NCBI GenBank assembly: GCA_009741485.1
Contig: CM019214.1
Location: 59,586,988 to 59,650,987, forward strand
DNA length: 64,000 nt
Origin: Malurus cyaneus samueli
Lineage: Eukaryota > Chordata > Aves > Passeriformes > Maluridae
Reading direction: 5' to 3'
A program made the position numbers and the translations under genes. Position 1 is the stretch's first letter. Each line of letters starts with the position of its first letter. Below are positions 49,101-61,628 of the stretch, in pieces. The notes under the pieces were generated by a model that saw nothing but the letters and a program-made list of their open reading frames with translations, was not told the DNA's origin and did not search any database.

Positions 49101-51599
49101 TGCATTTGCCTCCAGAACAATTTAAATTATTCTGCTTTCTCCTTACTCCCACACTGAAGGTGTCTTGTATGAAAAAAAAGAAAAAAAAAAAGTTTTAATT
49201 TTTTTTTAATTTCAGTTTCTAAAAGGAGAAGTTTTAAAATGTCTTTTCTTTCACATTTTTTATGTGTGTTTTGTCTGCTGGTGGCTCAGTAATTTGTGCC
49301 TTCTAGTCTCAGAATGACAAATATTTTCATTTAGCAAGTTCTACCAGAACAGATGTTTATGTGATATTAAATGAGTCCCTTCCATGTGTATTAGCTGCAT
49401 GAATGGAACAAGCTGAAGATGCAAAATGCCTTTGCAAATTGCAAATAACTGAATAAGAGGAAACAAAAATGGAAAACATGTAGACACATTTTGCTTCTAT
49501 TCTTAGCTCCAGTAAGAATTTCTAAGTACCAATATTCCATGAGGAAAACACTGTAGAAACATAAGTTTTGTGAGGCTTCATTGGGCTGTTAAGTCATTTG
49601 AAAGAACTAAATTGGATTAAAAGTTAAAAAAAATATACTATTTTCTCATAAAAATGTAGATAGTTGATGTGGTTTGCAACACTGCAATCTAGAAAAGTAC
49701 AACAGATAAAGACATAAATGTTATTCTGTTTGTTAATTAATTAATTGAAAAAAAAGCTCAATCAGCTGTTAAAAAATGCTGCAATTGACAGTATTTTTTT
49801 TAGCTCTACTACACAACATAGCTTAGAATATTTTCTAAGATATATTACCATGAGCTTTATTTTAAAATATTCAACTTTATTTTTCAATTTAGTTGCTGAT
49901 CTTCTTAGAAAATAAGGTCTCAATCATGACAAAATCATAAATGAAAATACCATGCAGACCATGTGTAATAATCTTCTCAGAAATAAAGAACAGATTGGAG
50001 GGAAAAACTTTGTTTTGATACCACAGAAATTATTAATCTTTTAATGTTAAGCTTCACATGGCTACTGAAAATGCTGGTACCTTCAGGACTGTATTATTTT
50101 AAAGAAATTAACTAATAAATAGCTAAAAACAGCTTCCCCATGAGTTTTTTGTGGGGTTTTTTGGTTGCTTTTTTTTTTTTTTTTTTACAAAATAAAACCT
50201 ATTCATATTTAATGTGAAAGGCATAGGAATGTTTTATATTAAATTAATTTCCTAAATAAATGTTTTGTTTTTAAAATGTGATACAAAATTGTGTGTGCTT
50301 ACAAGCAAAATTAATTATAATTTAGTACATTTTAGTTTATATTTTAGTTAATTTTTAAGGCTATGTAAAATGCAAATTTTATATAACCTCTATAAATAAG
50401 AAAGTATGAATAATCAGTTTTCCGAACAATTCAATTTTTTGTTATCGAAAGAAGTAAGCAATTATTGCTATTGTTGTCTATCATTGGTTGCACTAGTTTT
50501 CCTCAATGTTGTGATATAGAATAAGATAGATTTCTTGGAATCCATTTAAGAAGATTCAGTTTTGATCTTCATTTTCAATCTTAGTTGCCAATAACATTTT
50601 CAGTTTGATTGTTATCTTTTTTTTTCTTTAATGTCTACCCGCATTTCTTTAAATACCTCAATTATTCATACATATGCTTTATTTTATCTTTATGGTATTC
50701 ATTCAATGTTCTTTATTTTTGGTGTTTGTTGAATAAATTTGCTGATGTTGAAAAGTCTAAACCAAAAGACTTTAGGAATGTTTATAATATCCACAAATCT
50801 TTTTAAGAGTCTGATGTTGCATGAAGAGATGTTTGGTGAGCACTTCTTCCTATAGAATCCCATTTTCTGTGCCTTAAAACTTTTTTTGGACAACGGCAAT
50901 TGTAACTCTAATTTTCCATTCCAAAGACATTTAAACTGTTTTGGAAAAAAATAATATTTTGGAGATTTTAGAAGATACAATTGTCCAAGATGAACTGTCT
51001 TACAAAAAAACTAAAGATATGTCACATTTCCTGATAGATTGAGATATATGACGGAACCGAAAAGTTATTCTCAGTCAGAGTTCAGTTAGAGTTTTTCATT
51101 ATATGGCTTTCTAATATTTAATCTGCAGTGACCAACCTCCAGTATAGGACTACTTCAGCTAAGCTGGACTTTAGCTGCCACTCTTTGTAGTTTTTCTGGT
51201 CAATCTTCTGTATCTCAACTGAAAAGGAAAACAAACAAGAAAAGCATCTTCCATAGTGGCCATAATTTCTTATTTTTTTCCTTCCCAGGTTTTTTCTTAG
51301 AATGAATTATCAAGTTTTACCACATTTTAAGTTGCTTTTGAAGTTGGCATGTCTCTTCATAAAATGAAAAATCCTCAAGACATTATGCACAAATATTAAA
51401 CAGGTTCTCCTCATCCACACCTGGATCTGGCAAGGAAACCATCCACACCAACTTTCAGTCTCTGATGTCTGTAGTAGGTGACCCTGCTTGACTAGAGTAC
51501 AAGAACCTGATCACTTTCTTGTGTTCTTCCCCCCGCTCTCTTTCTGAGCATTCACAGCTGTTTTAGTGTGAATATTAGAGGGAAAATCTCTGTCTTTTT
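46118..51599. other. AT-rich non-coding DNA, no gene seen
   Basis: About 5.5 kb with no gene or recognised transposon. A-rich patches lie at 48171-48205 and 49171-49190, and a T18 run at 50169-50186. A small hairpin with a 10-bp stem and one bulge lies at 47267-47292. Frames of up to 93 codons (50699-50980, minus) carry no recognisable motif. Confidence 0.6.
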
Positions 51600-51920
51600 G
51601 TTTAAGAACCTATTAGCCACAAGTTTGTTTGATCCCTTTCTGAACCTGGTGATGGTGTCTAACACCATGTCTAACACCTTTACCGTGGCAAAGAAAATTC
51701 CAAAAGTTCACTACTACTTGCTGTATAACAGAAGAAATTCATTTAATGTGTTCTAAATTTGCTTGTTCCCCTTTCATCAAATGTCCTCATAGGACATTGC
51801 AAGGTTTGGTGAATAATAGCTTTATCTCATCTTAACCTCTGCCTTCATGGTTCTAGAAACTTCATTCACCCTCTTTTCAAACTGATGAATCCTAGATATT
51901 TTAGTATAAATTCATAAGTC
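51600..51920 (-). mobile_element. Ancient CR1/L3-like LINE relic, antisense
   Basis: The order of phrases 'gatggtgtctaacacc' (51651), 'tgtctaacacctttaccgtg' (51668), 'caaagaaaattccaaaagtt', 'cttgttcccctttcatcaaa' (51762), 'gaataatagctttatctc' and 'ttcattcaccctcttttcaa' with 'actgatgaatcctaga' (51861-51896) follows the reversed 3' end of old amniote CR1/L3-type LINEs: a clause about loss of function in a stretch, the 'cccttgtcct' region, then the '...cctctttccaagctgaa' region. Divergence is much higher than in the other CR1 copies here, which suggests an insertion far older than the bird radiation. This rests on resemblance from memory and needs a profile search. Confidence 0.5.
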
Positions 51921-52880
51921 AGAAACTACATCTAATTCATCTTTTGGGGTGCTATTTTTCTGACCGTCCTAATGTCCTGCTTGAAACCAGAAAAACCGCA
52001 TACGTCCATACACAAAACATGAGTTCTGGGTTTTATCTTTGAACACAATCAGAACATTTTACCTGAGATTCAATAAGTTTTCTAAGATTTAAGGGAAAAG
52101 AGGTGTAAGGAGAATCTATTCATCTTACATGTTTATTATATGATTAGTACAGTCAGAGTTTTAATTTGTTGCTCAAGGATATTTTAATGTTTCAATTTTA
52201 CCCTTTTAGAAGTTTCCTATAATGTATATATTCCACAGAAAATCATAAATTGCATTCTGATTCAGATCAGAATGGTTTGAAACTAAATGGCTGAAAACTA
52301 AATTTAAAAAAAAATATTGTAGGCAGTAAAAAATTTTCAGTAGCAAATTATTTCAGTTGAATCACAGCTCAGGGTATTTGCCTTCTAATTTAGAGCAAAT
52401 AATTGAATATTGAACACTCATTTTAGGTGCAGTGTTTTTTCATATTATTAGGATTGAGAGAGGGGAAAATAACCTGTTTAAAGTGAATTTTGAGCTTGTT
52501 CCCTTTAAAATCTAAACTAGTGGCTGTTTTCTGTTAGAGAAGGAAACATTAAACTGTAGGTTCTGGGAAATCGAAAATAAACCTGTTCTCATATGTAGAG
52601 GCCTTATAAAAGAAATAATTGATAGAAAGGAAAGCAATACCAGAGAGATTTACTCTTTTTTTTTTTTTTTTTTTTTTTTCTTGAGTGGGAATTATCCCAG
52701 GTAGGTCCCTAGAAAATATTTGTGCTTCCTTCTGCAAAGAAATATCTCCCTTTTGTGAGTATTCAATAGTTTTATTAGTAGTGTATTGAACATTCTGAAT
52801 AAGATTAATCTGCTACTGATTCATGTCTTACCCTAGGGAAATTCATGGCAATAAGTGGATTTGATTGAAAATATTATTTG
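51921..52880. other. AT-rich non-coding DNA, no gene seen
   Basis: No gene or named repeat apart from the T24 run. Confidence 0.6.
52656..52679. repeat. Poly(T) homopolymer, T24
   Basis: An uninterrupted run of 24 T. Confidence 0.9.
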
Positions 52881-53006
52881 CTGAAGAGGATTGAGAAGTA
52901 AGGAGAGAGAACAGGGAAAGAAAAGGAGAAGAAACCGTGGAATGAGAAAGTGAAAAAAGTCGACTGGAGAAGGGGAGAAGGGAGTGCGGGAACGGCAAGG
53001 AGAAAA
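52881..53006 (+). repeat. Purine-rich (G/A) tract
   Basis: About 125 bases are nearly all A or G on the plus strand, with scattered single pyrimidines, including GGAGAGAGAACAGGGAAAG and GGAGAAGGGGAGAAGGGAG. Such tracts can form triplex (H-DNA) structures. The pyrimidine-rich minus-strand frame at 52833-53018 is a reading of this tract. Confidence 0.85.
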
Positions 53007-53671
53007 TATTGCTTGCATTTAATTTTAAACTAGTAGTGTTGATCAGAAAGAATGATTTCTTTTACTTTATTTTATAAAAATTGCATACACTTGTATGCAC
53101 GTAAGAAAATGTAATTCCATTTGGGACTACTTGTGACATTAACAAATCATTTGAGCAGAGTTCTTGAGGTTTATCATTATGTCACCAGTATCCTCAGGGA
53201 AATTACTTATACTGTGTGTGCAGTTTTGTGTACATAATTCTTTATACTTATCAAATTACATGGCACTCTATAGTACACTTCATAACTTAAAGTCATATAT
53301 TAAGTCTAGCAGGCACATATACTCTTTTAAGAAAATATGCATATTGCTTTAGCACAGTGTTTCATATAACCATTCCCTTAAAGGTTCTTAATAGGTTTGT
53401 AAGTCATTTTGTGAAATGAAAATTTAATAATATTATTGCATCTAGCAATTATTTTATGTAATAAGTATTTACGATCAAACTGTACCTGAACTTCTGTTTA
53501 AATTATCCTAATGACTTTTTAAAAAGATACGTTGATATTTTTGAGCATGAGCTGATATTCTGTATGGAACCATCAATTGTCTTTATATTTTGTGTGACAT
53601 TTTAAAATTTCAAGGGAGTCATAAGACAATTCATTTTGCAGCTTTTTTCTTCCTTTTCTCTCCTTTTTTTC

Positions 53672-53672
<1 letters not shown>
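53007..53672. other. AT-rich non-coding DNA, no gene seen
   Basis: No gene or named repeat. The final 30 bases are pyrimidine-rich and lead into the CTTT microsatellite. Confidence 0.6.
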
Positions 53673-53747
<75 letters not shown>

Positions 53748-53748
53748 T
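53673..53748. repeat. (CTTT)19 microsatellite
   Basis: There are nineteen perfect CTTT units over 76 bp, with imperfect CT-rich sequence for about 30 bp upstream. The FLSF-repeating frame at 53590-53829 is a reading of it. Confidence 0.97.
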
Positions 53749-55701
53749 TCCTATATATTGGAGAACTCAGTCTCAGTCCTTGTCTCCAAAAATAAATTCA
53801 TAGCTGAAAGTAGAATCCTGAGTATCTAAGACATTCTCCTTTGGAAGGTTCAGGCTTGCCAGGTAAGATTCTTTAACCCTAAATTAAATCTATTTATTGA
53901 TGAATATGTAATTTAATTTTTAATTGAATTGAAACAGAAATTTGCTACCTAGGATTAATTCTACAGTAGAATCAAATGTCTGAAATGGACCCTATGACCT
54001 CAGCTGAAGGTGTCACGCTGTTCATGATGGAAATTACATAATATGAAAACCTCTCATTTTTTGTCCAATGGAATTTAAAAGGCATATGAATGCTAAGTCT
54101 ATCTTATATAATAATAGATTATGTTTTAATAATACCTTTAAAAGGATGTAAAATGGGTTCAATCATGGGAACGAGTTGACAATCTCTCTCTACTCCTGAT
54201 TAAACATGTTTTTACTGTCAGTTAACATCATAATAACTGACATGTTATTTTCACAATCTCAGAGAAGTTACTTCTTTCTCCTGGAATATTTCTTATCTTT
54301 CAAAAACAGCTTTTGATATGTAAATTAAACAATATTTGAGAAATCAAGTGCAGTCTTTCAAATTAAAAAGTTTGAATTTTTGCACTGTCATTTGTGTTAC
54401 TTTCACCGAATAATTTACTTTTTTTCTGCTTGAAGGACTATAGCAACGGATCCTGAGAAAAAAAATATTTCAGATGATAGGACCTGAAAACAGAGCAAAC
54501 TAATTTATTGCACACCGAAGTAGTTCTGTTTAGCTCAGATCTCCGCTTGGTGGAGAGTTAGGTGTTATTCTCCCACAGTGATAGGGTTGGGTTTTTCCCA
54601 GTCTTTTTTCAGGGGTGTATCTGTCATTGCTATAATTTGCAGCACCTACACCTCATTCTAAGAGTTTCCACCTGTCCTGTTTATCTCTTACTGCAAAATG
54701 CAGTCAGGCATAGATCAGATAATTTCTTCTCCGTGCTTGTGGAGAAGTCAAACCAAGAATCAAATATGGGGCCACTTTGTCTCATGGTACACCATTAATT
54801 GGTTTTAAACTTCATAGTTGCTTAAAATGAGAGAAGGACTCAACTCTCAGAAACATATTTTGGAACAGACCTTCAAAATATATGTTATTTGGGAAATGCA
54901 TGACAGCACACACTCTTGACAGAAAGAGATTTGAGATACAATCCTTGCTGAAGTTGCATAGAGAATCACGTAGATTCATCACAGATCAAGAAAAAGCTGG
55001 TACAGATTCGTCCTTATTGCTGGAAAGGAGACATATTTGGGATAAGCATTATTTAGGACTTCACTTGGATTTTGTTTCGAAGAAAACTGGAGGGTTTATT
55101 TCAGAATAATACTTTGAAATGTGCTAAACATGAATGGTAGGCAGCAGAATTTGTGAACTGACAGGGAACAAAGTTATTTGTATATGCAGAACCCTATTGG
55201 ACTGTTTCCAAAAGCTGTCCTGTCTCTGCCATCTCTCTAGTGCTTTTAATATCTCCTAACTATCATGAAGTAATTTTTCATTGCTACCTTATCTATACAG
55301 CAAGCATAGTTTTTTTCAGGATAAAAGAAAGGCTGAACAAAATTGAAACAGTTTGAAGACAGTTCATTTTGGAAGATTTGGGGGGTTTTAGCAAATTGCT
55401 GGCAGTATATCCATACCTATATCCATTGCTTCCATAAATAGACAACCTCTTTTCATGGCAGTTGATCCAGTGAGGGCAATGATTCTGGTCTCTGGCAACA
55501 TATTAGAGAGGTTAGAGGTTTGGGAGTAGAAGATGCTCATAGAAGTCAACTTATATGACTCCTCCTTTGACATGACTGGAGAGACTGATTGACCAAAACC
55601 AGAAAATGGTTGGTATGTTGCTTGTAAACCCTGGCTGATGACCATTTTCCTTATTTACTTGTTTATTTTTAATTAGGTTTTCATACTGTCATTTCTTATC
55701 A
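53749..55701. other. Non-coding DNA, no gene seen
   Basis: No supported gene. An 85-codon minus-strand frame (55388-55645), ending about 56 bp before the CR1, has no motif that I recognise. Frames at 54562-54798 and 54882-55109 are likewise unassigned. Confidence 0.55.
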
Positions 55702-56240
55702 TTTGCGCTGGTGAGGCCACACCTCAAGTACTCTGTCCAGTTCTGGGCCACTCACTTCAAGAAAAACCTTGAAATAATGAAAAGTTTCCAGAGATGGTCT
55801 ATGAAGCCTTGAAGGGTCTAGAAAACAAGTCCCATGAGGAGTGGCTGAAAAGATGGAATTGTTTAGCCTGAAGAAGAAGATACTGAGGGGAGACCGTATC
55901 AGACTTTACAATTATGTTAAAGGAGGTTTAGCCTCTTTGGCTAAACATTGGTGACATGGGCCTCTTCTAGGCAAAAAGTGACAGAACAAAAGGACATAGA
56001 TTCAAGCAGCACCAGTTTCAGGTTGGACATCAAGAGCTTTTTCACTGAAGAGGTGTTCAGGTATTGGAACGAGCTGCCCAGAAATGTGGTGGAGTTATCA
56101 TCAATGGAAGTGTTGAAGAAACAGATGGACACAGCACTGAATTATTATGGTTTAGCTGACAGAGTGGTGCTCAGGCAAAGGTTGGACTTGATGATCTTAA
56201 AGGTCTTTTCTAACCTAAATGATTTGGTGTGTCTGTTAGT
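55702..56240 (+). mobile_element. CR1 LINE, 3' end with C-terminal ORF2 and tail
   Basis: It starts at 'gcgctggtgaggccac' (55705) and runs through 'gtccagttctgggccactca' (55735), 'catgaggagtggctgaaaag' (55834), 'ctgaggggagaccg' (55883) and 'ggttggacatcaagagcttt' (56022) to 'ggttggacttgatgatctta' (56180) and 'aggtcttttctaacc' (56201). In the frame at 55948-56259 the residues FRLDIKSFFTEE, YWNELPRNVVE and LDLMILKVFSNLND follow the end of the CR1 ORF2 protein and its read-through into the 3' UTR. The upstream part is broken by stops and a frameshift. The terminal ATTCTATG octamers are decayed (GATTTGGTGTG). This copy is 5' truncated, as is usual for CR1. Confidence 0.93.
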
Positions 56241-59200
56241 TGAGTTCTTAATGACATAATTAAACCTACTTTTGTGTAGCAATTATACTATGGCATAAAA
56301 TTTAAGTAATCTAAAATTATGCCCCATGCAAGTACTAATTATAGCTCAGTAATGCATTGAAACAATAATGATTCATAGATTTTTTTTCATTTGCAGTGCT
56401 ACCAATTTATTTAAAAACTCTAGTAAATGTAGTTGTCATTGCATAAAATTTAAACCTACTTTCACAGTTCCATCACTCAAATGTAATAAAAAAAAAAAGC
56501 TCAGAGTCAGAATTTATTCATTAATCATAGCTACACAAAGAAATTAAAAAAGCAGGTGTTAATCAAACACAAGCTTTTTTTGGATACTTGGGTTGAAACA
56601 TTTTATATCTTGAAAACTGCAAAATTACTAATGTTCTGCACTGCCAGCTTTTACAATGGTATTTGCAGGTAGTATCATCTAGACAATTTATCAAACAGTT
56701 GCTGAACAATAAAGGGTCTGCAATTCTTTCACATTATCCTGATATTTTTCCCCCTTTTTTTTCTTATGCTTTATAGCAGTGTTTAATTTGTTTGGTATTT
56801 GCATGATATTACTGAGATAATGCCACATCTCTAAGATGAAATGTAGCAGTGTGTACTGTCAGAATGCAACAAGACTTTTATTATCTAATTTAGGATGTAA
56901 AAGTCTGTTTCTGCGAATAAATACATATCCCACTCTGTGTTAAGGAACAAGGTCACATCTACCAATAATGTAATTAACTACCACAGAAAAATCCAAGAAA
57001 AAAAGTAAAATGTAAATTTTACGGGAAAATAACTGGAAAGATAATTAACTTAATAAATTTCATCTGCAACTGTATGCATACATTAACATTTTGAAAATTA
57101 CAGAGGTAATAAAAATACAGCAAATACCATTCCCAAATGCAACAACAATCCAAGCTTTATTTTATAATTATATTTTAACTACTGGGAATAAAATTATGTT
57201 CTCATAGGAAAGAAGATTTTCTAATGCATTCTCATTTTTTAGATTTTTTTTCATTTCAAATGTGGGATAGCGATAATGTTGCTACCTTCACTAAAATAGA
57301 ATAAAATTATAAAGCTCGGACTGTTTTAGTAGATCAGCATTTTTGCCTTTTCTAGGGTTGTAAAGGAAGAACCAAATTGTATTCCCTGCTTGAATTTCCA
57401 CTGAAAGTAGGAGAACCAGACATAAATTTTTTCCCTTTTATAATTTGGGATATATGAAGTCTCTAGTGACTATGCCAAACCTGAGGCAATGTCCAAACCA
57501 AATTCCAGAGAAAGAAAAACATAGTTATTTTCTCTTATAAGCAGGCTGCAAAAGGATAATTTTATGGGAATTAGATAGAGAGTATTCAGAATAGTCTTTG
57601 TCTATCTGGCTAATTCATTACTGTTCTCAAATCATCTCAGACAGAACAGGTTTTGAAGAGACAGATGGAGGTTTTAGATTGAAAAGTGTAGATCTCAAAA
57701 GAAGGCTCAGAAAAATGAAATCAACCAGACTAGTCATTTGCATACCATTATATATATGATTTCCAAAGTCATATTTTAAAATTGTTTTCTGTTTTGAGGT
57801 TTTTATCAACCTGAAAATATATGAGTCAAGGAAAACGCTGATTTACCAAGGTTGTAATTGACTTGAAATGGCTTTCTGTGACCTTTCCTTTATTTCATTT
57901 CATAAGAATGCTGAAATTTTCATGCAGATATCAGCATATGCTAAATACATGCAGTTGAATTAAAAAAGAAACTCCCTTTATTTTTCAGTATGATTGCTTT
58001 TAACAAAATATACTAAAGAAAACATCTTTCCTGAGATTCTTCAAAGGTTTACTAGTGGAGGGAAGACCTTTGATAGTAATTATCCTTCTTCCTGACTCCT
58101 AAGTATCATTCATTTTTCAAGTGTCACTCCTGGTCTTGATCACACTACAGTTATGTGTTCCTCATTTAAAAGACAGTCCTTTCCTGTGACTCTTTTTCTT
58201 AAGAAACAAAATAATAAGCATTTGTCATACTTTGACTCAGTTGTCATAAATACCTGAAGTGAAAATCATTGTAAAAAAAATAGAGAATTATATCTACAAG
58301 AACATTTGCAATGTTAATAAAACCTCGGGGATATGAGCATATTTTTTCACCTCCATTTTATGAGCATTTGGAGTAGAAAAGAAGAAAATTAGGCTACAGA
58401 ATTCCTAGGAAATACTGGGTTAGAACTATGGAACACAACGCCAAAAGTACACCAGTAACCAAAATCTCCCTTCAGCTGATGTTCAGAGGCAGAGAGACAC
58501 AGTACTGTCACAGGAAAAAGGGTATTTGAGTGATGTCAGAGAATGGATAAGAATGGGTGGATTATAGTCTGAAAAGAAAAAAGTGCTTTGAACAGATAAG
58601 TGCTGTGTGGGAGAAGGTAAAAAGCCAAAAGCATTACCCACAAAGCCTGGGCAATCAAACAACAATATCCTTGCACCTTAAGGAAAGGAATATTTGTTGC
58701 AGTAACCAAGAATTTGTAAAGGTAACAAATCATGCTTTTTAAATGCTGGGTTCAAGATAATTTTCTTTCATCTTAACAAAAGAAGAGTTTGCTTTAAGAT
58801 GCGGGACTTTTCCATGTTATTAACAAGACAAAAAGGAATGAAGGTGGGATTAAAACTTTCATTCAAAAAGATCCTACCTTTATTTTGTACAACTCTAACA
58901 ATAACCTAAATTTTCATAGCCTCTATTTCAATACATGAGCAATGTTTTTTTTAGTTATCTTAAGTAATAAAATATATCTTACTTAACTTAATTTATCACC
59001 TGATCTAACATTGTTAATATTTATGAGTTTACAAATTGGGATTGCACAGCCACATGAATGTTTCTGTGTTTTTATGTTCAATAAACTGTCTACTTTCCAT
59101 TTTCTTCTTCCCTTCCAAATATGTTTTACAGTTTTAGACTGAATAAAAAAACCCAGTGTTGTGATGTCCTTTCATTATTTTATCCAGATATTATAATGAT

Positions 59201-60702
59201 TTAGCAATCTTCTGTGATATAGCAAGTATCTGTATATAGCAACAATACTTCTATCCCTTTACTAATGTCCTGTTTGTCTGCAACAAATAAAGTAACAGTT
59301 ATCATTAAATAGTCCATTTTCTCTGACCTTTTTTGATCCTCTGGGCACTAAAATTATTTGACCAATCAGTTGTGCTTGTATAAAATGCCAATACTTACAG
59401 CTTGAATTTAGCATCTCTTTGATAGCAGAAGGTCCTTCTCATAAGGAGTGGCCTCTGTGTGCAGCACTGAGCAGTGATAGCAGAGATTTCAATATCATTG
59501 AAAGTAACTGATAACAGAAATAATAAAGGACATAAAGCAGCCGTGTTGCTTTAAGGAATAAATATATTTTTCTATGGCACTGCAACAAACAAGGAAGGTG
59601 TGAATCTATGGAACCTATGCATCATACACTGTCTCTAGACAATGTTGAAATAAGCTGATCCAAAGTAAAAGCACAGGTCTTGCTGTACTCTCTGAGGATT
59701 ACCTCAGTAAACAAGACATGATCTAATACATGTAGTGCAAGTTCAGCCCATTTTCAAGGAAATATCAGTTGCAACTGTTAACAAAAAAAACACAAATAAA
59801 TCCAACATTTCTACTTGTGAGTATTTACTTTAGACTTCTACGAACTGAAAGGAATTAGGAATTATGTATTAGACCATATGAAAATGAGTTGAAGACAGAA
59901 CTGGAAGAAACCATTGCCTTTAACGGTGTTCATGTAGGGCACTATGACAATACATAAGTTATGAAGGATACCAATTTCTGAGTATTTCAATTCTTTTTTC
60001 TGTTGTACGCAGTGATCTAAATGTGGTAATCATTAGGCAACACAGCTACAACTAGAAGAACAGTGCAGCCTGATATTCATACAGTAACTTCTCACAGTGA
60101 GTAATTTCATGGTGTAAAACTGAAATGATAACAGATGAAAATAATTGCAAGTGCTTTCAGTTTAATAAAACACAGTAGAAATACAAATAACATAGACATA
60201 TTTAGCTGCTCCCCTGAGGCATGACCTTCTTGGCTGAGGGTCTCAGCTCTGCTCTATATTTGGTTCTTTGGAGGTGACTGAAACAAACTGTGTCCAGCAT
60301 GGGACAGACCCTACTTCTGCCTAATAGTGCCTAATAATGAAAAAATAACCATTTGTTATTCTAAATTCTATCACATGTACAAAATTTTATTTTACTGTTA
60401 ATGAATAATATTTAATGTTTTTCTTCATGTAAAAGTTTCGCTGCACATTGCTGAGTTTCCACAGCCAAACTAATACCAACATGTCAAAAGTCTTGTTGAA
60501 ACAATAGAAGTCCACTTTTCCAGTTTGTTTCAGGCTTTGTTTTCTTCTGTCTTGTGACAGAAATCCGTGTCTGAATTGTCTTAATTCAATGACAATTAGT
60601 AGAATGTTGTTCTCAGAGCAAGGAAGGCTAGAATTGAAATGATTCTTCACTTCATGTCTGGCTTCTGACTGATCAGCAGAATAAAAAAAAAATCCAAACA
60701 AA

Positions 60703-60703
<1 letters not shown>
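56241..60703. other. AT-rich non-coding DNA, no gene seen
   Basis: About 4.5 kb with no gene or recognised transposon. Frames of 60-65 codons at 57627-57809 and 58483-58742 are unremarkable. The 130-codon minus frame at 60387-60779 crosses the A44 run and owes its length to it. Confidence 0.6.

Positions 60704-60747
<44 letters not shown>
60704..60747. repeat. Poly(A) homopolymer, A44
   Basis: An uninterrupted run of 44 A, preceded by AATCCAAACAAAC and an A10 run. It equals the T44 run at 21750 in length. No retrocopy is recognisable upstream. Confidence 0.9.
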
Positions 60748-60749
<2 letters not shown>

Positions 60750-61343
60750 TAAAAATCCTTTCTGACAACCATTGCACATAGTCTTTGATATATAAATATG
60801 ACTATCATGAGCATTACTTTGAGAGATGCCTCAGCTGTTTTGTAACTTGAATATACACAAGCATAAAAGTTAGCATTTTTCCCTCATAGAGCCCATTTTG
60901 TTCACCATTACAGATTTTCAGCCACAAATCACTAAAATTATATTTGGACAGTTACAGTAACTTAGAGGCACATTTATCTGAACAAGTGTGATTTGATTGC
61001 AGATGCCTGCATCGAAGGGACTCTTGGTAGTTTTCCTTTATAGTCAGTGGAGAGACCAGCATTTTATTCTAAGGAGAATTACACACTAAAACTACACATC
61101 TACCAAAAGACCAATTACTCTTCATTTTAAAAATGCATGTTTCTTTCCACTGAGCTGTAAAGGGAGCCTAGAGGGGCTAAATCCCATGTAGACCTATAAA
61201 CTCTAAGGTTGAAGGAAGAGTTTGACCAAATGTTAGACTTACACTTTAGGATGGAATAATAGCTTCCTAGGCAACACTGATAATTGGAACACAGTTCAGT
61301 CTTTCAGTAATAACAGCTAGTTAGACTTATTTCACATCATTGG
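60748..61343. other. Non-coding DNA, no gene seen
   Basis: No gene or named repeat. Confidence 0.6.
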
Positions 61344-61628
61344 ATATCACAGAGCTACAGAATGATTTAAGATGGAAGTGACTTCTAGAAATCCACTTAT
61401 TCAAAAGCTCTGCTCAGATAAGATCACCTAGAGCTGGTTGTCCAGAACCACATCCAAACAATTTTTGAATATTTCCAGTGAGGGAGATTCCACAACTTCT
61501 GTAAACAACCTTTGCCAATCCTGTCTGCCTCACCGTAAAAAATGTTTCCTGGTGTTCAGTTTGTGTTTCTGTTTGTATCCTGTGCTTTTGTCCTGTCACT
61601 GAGCACCTCTTGAAAAACTCAGGGAGAT
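61344..61628 (-). mobile_element. CR1 LINE, 3' end, antisense
   Basis: Read on the plus strand it opens with a decayed tail (ATCACAGAGCTACAGAATGA, 61345-61364). It continues with 'tttaagatggaagtgactt', the reversed CR1 'ggttggaagggacct' box, then 'agagctggttgtccagaacc', 'tttgaatatttccagtgagg' (61463), 'agattccacaacttctgta' (61486), 'caatcctgtctgcctcaccg' (61516), 'tgtttcctggtg' and 'tgtcctgtcactgagcacct' (61590). This is the 3' UTR and the last part of ORF2. It is shorter and more diverged than the 10370 copy. The 108-codon minus frame at 61414-61740 is a partly intact reading of the element's own coding strand, extended into flanking DNA, and is not an independent gene. Confidence 0.9.

Noticed and set aside
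53590..53829. 79-codon frame with a repeating FLSF pattern
   Set aside because: It is a translation of the (CTTT)19 microsatellite.
60387..60779. 130-codon minus frame starting MCNGCQKGFLSFFF
   Set aside because: Its length depends on reading through the A44 homopolymer as polyphenylalanine; no domain is recognisable.
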